A DNA stretch of 27,288 nt, taken from assembly GCA_913042065.1 (NCBI GenBank), contig CAJWKB010000009.1, positions 1 to 27,288 of the forward strand, given 5' to 3'. The DNA comes from an uncultured Alphaproteobacteria bacterium. GTDB lineage: Bacteria; Pseudomonadota; Alphaproteobacteria; Puniceispirillales; Puniceispirillaceae. A program made the translations under genes and the position numbers. Below, one piece after another: positions 25,343 through 27,288 of this stretch (position 1 is the stretch's first letter; each line of letters begins with the position of its first letter). Under the pieces are notes generated by a model. That model saw nothing but the letters and a program-made list of their open reading frames with translations, was not told the origin of the DNA and searched no databases.

Positions 25343-26694
25343 TCCGCTTTTGACGTGGTGATGGTACCACCGCATTCGTTCATTAGATTGGCAAATCTGG
25401 GAAAGCTGGTGTTGATTGTTTCGCATCCTGTGACTGTGATCGGATTTTCAGCCACCATTCCCAAGGTCAAGAATGACATTGCGATTCGGTGATCATGCTG
25501 GGAGGCAATGCTGACGTCACCCTGAACAGGGCCTCCGGTCACCATCATGCTGTCATCATCATAGCTGACTGTCACACCAGCCAAAATTAGCCCATCTGCC
25601 ATCACTTTGATGCGGTCGGTTTCCTTGACGCGCAGCTCACCAACGCCTCGCATAACTGTCTGCCCTGCCGCAACTGATGCCGCGACTGAGAGTATTGGAT
25701 ATTCATCAATCATCGAGGCGGCACGTTCAGGCGGAACGACGATACCTTTCAGTTTACTGTTACGTACACGGACATCGGCAACCCTTTCACCGCCCTCAAT
25801 ACGTTCATTGCTGATTTCAATGTTGCCACCCATCTCCTGAAGAGTGGTGATCAAGCCGATACGAAGGGGATTCATGCCAACGGCTGGAATGGTTACATCG
25901 CTTTTGGCCGTAATCAGCGCCGCTACCATGACGAAGGCGGCTGATGAAGGATCGCTGGGTACTAGAATATCAGCAGCAACAAGTTCCGCCTCACCAACAA
26001 GCGAAATGTGATGGCTCCCATCGGGCTTGGTTTCCTGCGTCACTGAGGCGCCAAAATGGCGCATCATTGACTCGCTGTGGTCACGTGATGCATGGGGTTC
26101 GCTGACGATCGTGGTGCCTCTGGCGTTCAATCCGGCAAGCAGTACAGCAGATTTGATCTGTGCGGATGCGACTTTACTGACATGATCTGCAGCCATTGGT
26201 GTTGCCGTGCCGGTAATCGTAACTGGCAGCAGACCACCCTGACGGCTGCTAATTTTGGCTCCCATTTTTTCGAGTGGGCAGGTAATTCTTGCCATTGGTC
26301 GGGCTGACAGAGACTCGTCGCCAGTGAAGGTGGCTGTAATTGGCTGGCCTGCAACAACGCCCATGAGTAGGCGCACCCCAGTCCCTGAATTTCCTAGATT
26401 GAGGGGCTGCTCTGGTGAGGTAAGACCGTGCAAGCCAACTCCGACTATTCGCCAAACACCAACCTCTGATCGAGTGATCGCGACGCCAAGCGCCTGCATT
26501 GCGTTCGCCGTCGCCATCACATCATCACCCTCTAGGAGGCCAGAAACGCACGTTGTGCCGATTGCCAGCCCACCTAAAATCAGCGATCGGTGCGAAATTG
26601 ATTTGTCACCTGGAACATGAAAGGTGCCATGGAGGCCTTCCGACTTGTGGGAGGTTAATGTCTCCCTTCTCGATAAATTGCTGACCGTATTCAT
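25339..26694 (-). CDS. aroA: 3-phosphoshikimate 1-carboxyvinyltransferase (EPSP synthase)
   Basis: AroA transfers the enolpyruvyl group of phosphoenolpyruvate to shikimate 3-phosphate, the sixth shikimate step, feeding chorismate and so tryptophan. From ATG 26694 it is 451 aa, with the shikimate-phosphate site VPGDKSISHRS (K31), LNLGNSGTGVRLLMG, SARPMARITCPLEKMG, ASAQIKSAVLLAGLN, MIDEYPILSVAA, LRVKETDRIKVMADG and DHRIAMSFL. These place it with the alphaproteobacterial, CP4-like branch. Residue 104 is glycine (GNSGTG) where the glyphosate-tolerant CP4 enzyme has alanine. The frame is open further to 26826, but those residues are unlike the family. Only a weak GGA precedes ATG 26694. It overlaps cmk. 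Confidence 0.95.
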   Translation of the reverse strand: MNTVSNLSRRETLTSHKSEGLHGTFHVPGDKSISHRSLILGGLAIGTTCVSGLLEGDDVMATANAMQALGVAITRSEVGVWRIVGVGLHGLTSPEQPLNLGNSGTGVRLLMGVVAGQPITATFTGDESLSARPMARITCPLEKMGAKISSRQGGLLPVTITGTATPMAADHVSKVASAQIKSAVLLAGLNARGTTIVSEPHASRDHSESMMRHFGASVTQETKPDGSHHISLVGEAELVAADILVPSDPSSAAFVMVAALITAKSDVTIPAVGMNPLRIGLITTLQEMGGNIEISNERIEGGERVADVRVRNSKLKGIVVPPERAASMIDEYPILSVAASVAAGQTVMRGVGELRVKETDRIKVMADGLILAGVTVSYDDDSMMVTGGPVQGDVSIASQHDHRIAMSFLTLGMVAENPITVTGCETINTSFPRFANLMNECGGTITTSKAE

Positions 26695-26881
26695 AAAAAA
26701 TTGATCCGTTTTTGTCTGGACTGACTCCCGATATATAAAACTGGTGTGGTGGTAACATTTTTTCACCCGTATTTGCAAACAAGATGAAAATAGAGCTGTG
26801 ACAAAAGAGGTCCAAAGCCACATCAATAGCTGGCATGGGAGGAAAAAATCATTTTTCTTGTTTAATTTTTAAAAATTTGTT

Positions 26882-26909
26882 TTGACAGACTAGAAAATAT
26901 GGGTCAAAT
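26882..26909 (+). promoter_or_regulatory. Candidate sigma-70 promoter for the FYDLN-type gene
   Basis: A consensus -35 TTGACA at 26882-26887 is followed after 16 bp by TCAAAT (26904-26909), matching four of six bases of the -10 consensus. Transcription would begin near 26916, about 50 bases before ATG 26965. The surrounding spacer between the divergent aroA and FYDLN-type genes (26695-26964) is strongly AT-rich and includes a 14-bp palindrome AATTTTTAAAAATT (26864-26877). I see no RNA gene in it. Confidence 0.5.
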
Positions 26910-26964
26910 CGCTGTTAAATTTGGATAGAAATTAAACTCAAATTTAAACAGAAGGGTTGCGGTC

Positions 26965-27288
26965 ATGGCAAAGGCAAAACTTGGCACAAAGCGCACCTGC
27001 ACATCCTGTGGTTTGCGCTATTATGATCTTAACAAAACCCAAATAATCTGTCCCAGTTGCAACGCAGAATTTGATCCAGAAGCACTGCTCAAAACACGTA
27101 AATCTCGGCAGACTGTGAAGGCTTCAAATGATGAAGAGGGTAAGGCGGCTGACGTCGCCGCGAGTGATTTGGATCATAAAACCGATGAAACATCATCTTC
27201 GGATAATCAAGTAATGTCCGACGAGCTTGACTATGGCGATGAAGATAGTGGTGAGGTCGATGAAGAAGCTGGAGGGCTGATTCAAGAT
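26965..27288 (+). CDS. FYDLN-type acidic zinc-ribbon protein (TIGR02300-like), cut by the window end
   Basis: The frame runs from ATG 26965 to the window edge without a stop (108 codons visible). The N-terminus MAKAKLGTKRTCTSCGLRYY leads into DLNKT, the signature of the alphaproteobacterial FYDLN-acid family. CxxC pairs (C12/C15 and a CPSC pair near residue 30) suggest a small zinc ribbon. The rest is low-complexity and rich in aspartate, glutamate and serine, as in the family. AGAAGGG lies eight bases before the start. No function has been established for the family that I know of. Being next to and divergent from aroA is the usual arrangement. Confidence 0.88.
   Translation, partial: MAKAKLGTKRTCTSCGLRYYDLNKTQIICPSCNAEFDPEALLKTRKSRQTVKASNDEEGKAADVAASDLDHKTDETSSSDNQVMSDELDYGDEDSGEVDEEAGGLIQD

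Noticed and set aside
26695..26826. Upstream extension of aroA
   Set aside because: The extra 44 residues are not EPSP-synthase-like and cover the AT-rich promoter region.

Overview
The window is a stretch of conserved housekeeping genes from an alphaproteobacterium. The neighbourhoods chvI-chvG, rapZ-ahcY, tsaE-addB-addA-trxA, and aroA-cmk-rpsA-ihfB-lapA-trpF-trpB-trpA-accD-folC are characteristic of that class. The alphaproteobacterial-type AddB, the zf-CHCC protein next to polA and the FYDLN-type protein beside aroA fit as well. Intermediate base composition, short spacers and compacted versions of familiar operons suggest a streamlined marine lineage; a SAR116/Puniceispirillales-like organism is my guess, not something the sequence proves. 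I see no mobile element, CRISPR array, phage gene or defence island.

Layout. At the left edge lies a partial tRNA-Arg(CCG) on the minus strand, preceded on the same strand by an ABC transporter ATPase. From about 1.3 kb to 16.8 kb everything reads on the plus strand: a zf-CHCC zinc protein and DNA polymerase I; the ChvI/ChvG two-component system; a RapZ-family protein; S-adenosylhomocysteine hydrolase; the tRNA-modification ATPase TsaE; the AddB/AddA helicase-nuclease; and thioredoxin. A hairpin at 16821-16849 separates this block from a minus-strand block that runs back from 26.7 kb to 16.8 kb. In transcription order that block is aroA-cmk, rpsA, then ihfB-lapA-trpF-trpB-trpA-accD-folC. At the right edge a plus-strand FYDLN-type zinc-ribbon protein starts and runs off the window.

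Functional themes. The plus block combines DNA replication and repair (PolA, AddAB), envelope-stress signalling (ChvI/ChvG), methyl-cycle recycling (AhcY), t6A tRNA modification (TsaE) and redox (TrxA). The minus block joins the shikimate and tryptophan pathways (AroA, TrpF/B/A) with fatty-acid initiation (AccD), folate (FolC), CMP recycling (Cmk), translation (S1) and nucleoid architecture (IHF beta).

Most notable points. No hprK, EIIA or HPr gene lies around rapZ, where alphaproteobacteria usually carry them. The RapZ P-loop lysine is replaced by leucine. The reading frame of chvG is open and family-like well upstream of its first ATG, with a ribosome-binding site in front of an ATA codon. 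IHF beta appears to start at TTG. A perfect inverted repeat lies upstream of ihfB, and a two-tier hairpin lies upstream of an rpsA start that has no Shine-Dalgarno sequence. I did not find a convincing previously undescribed system here.
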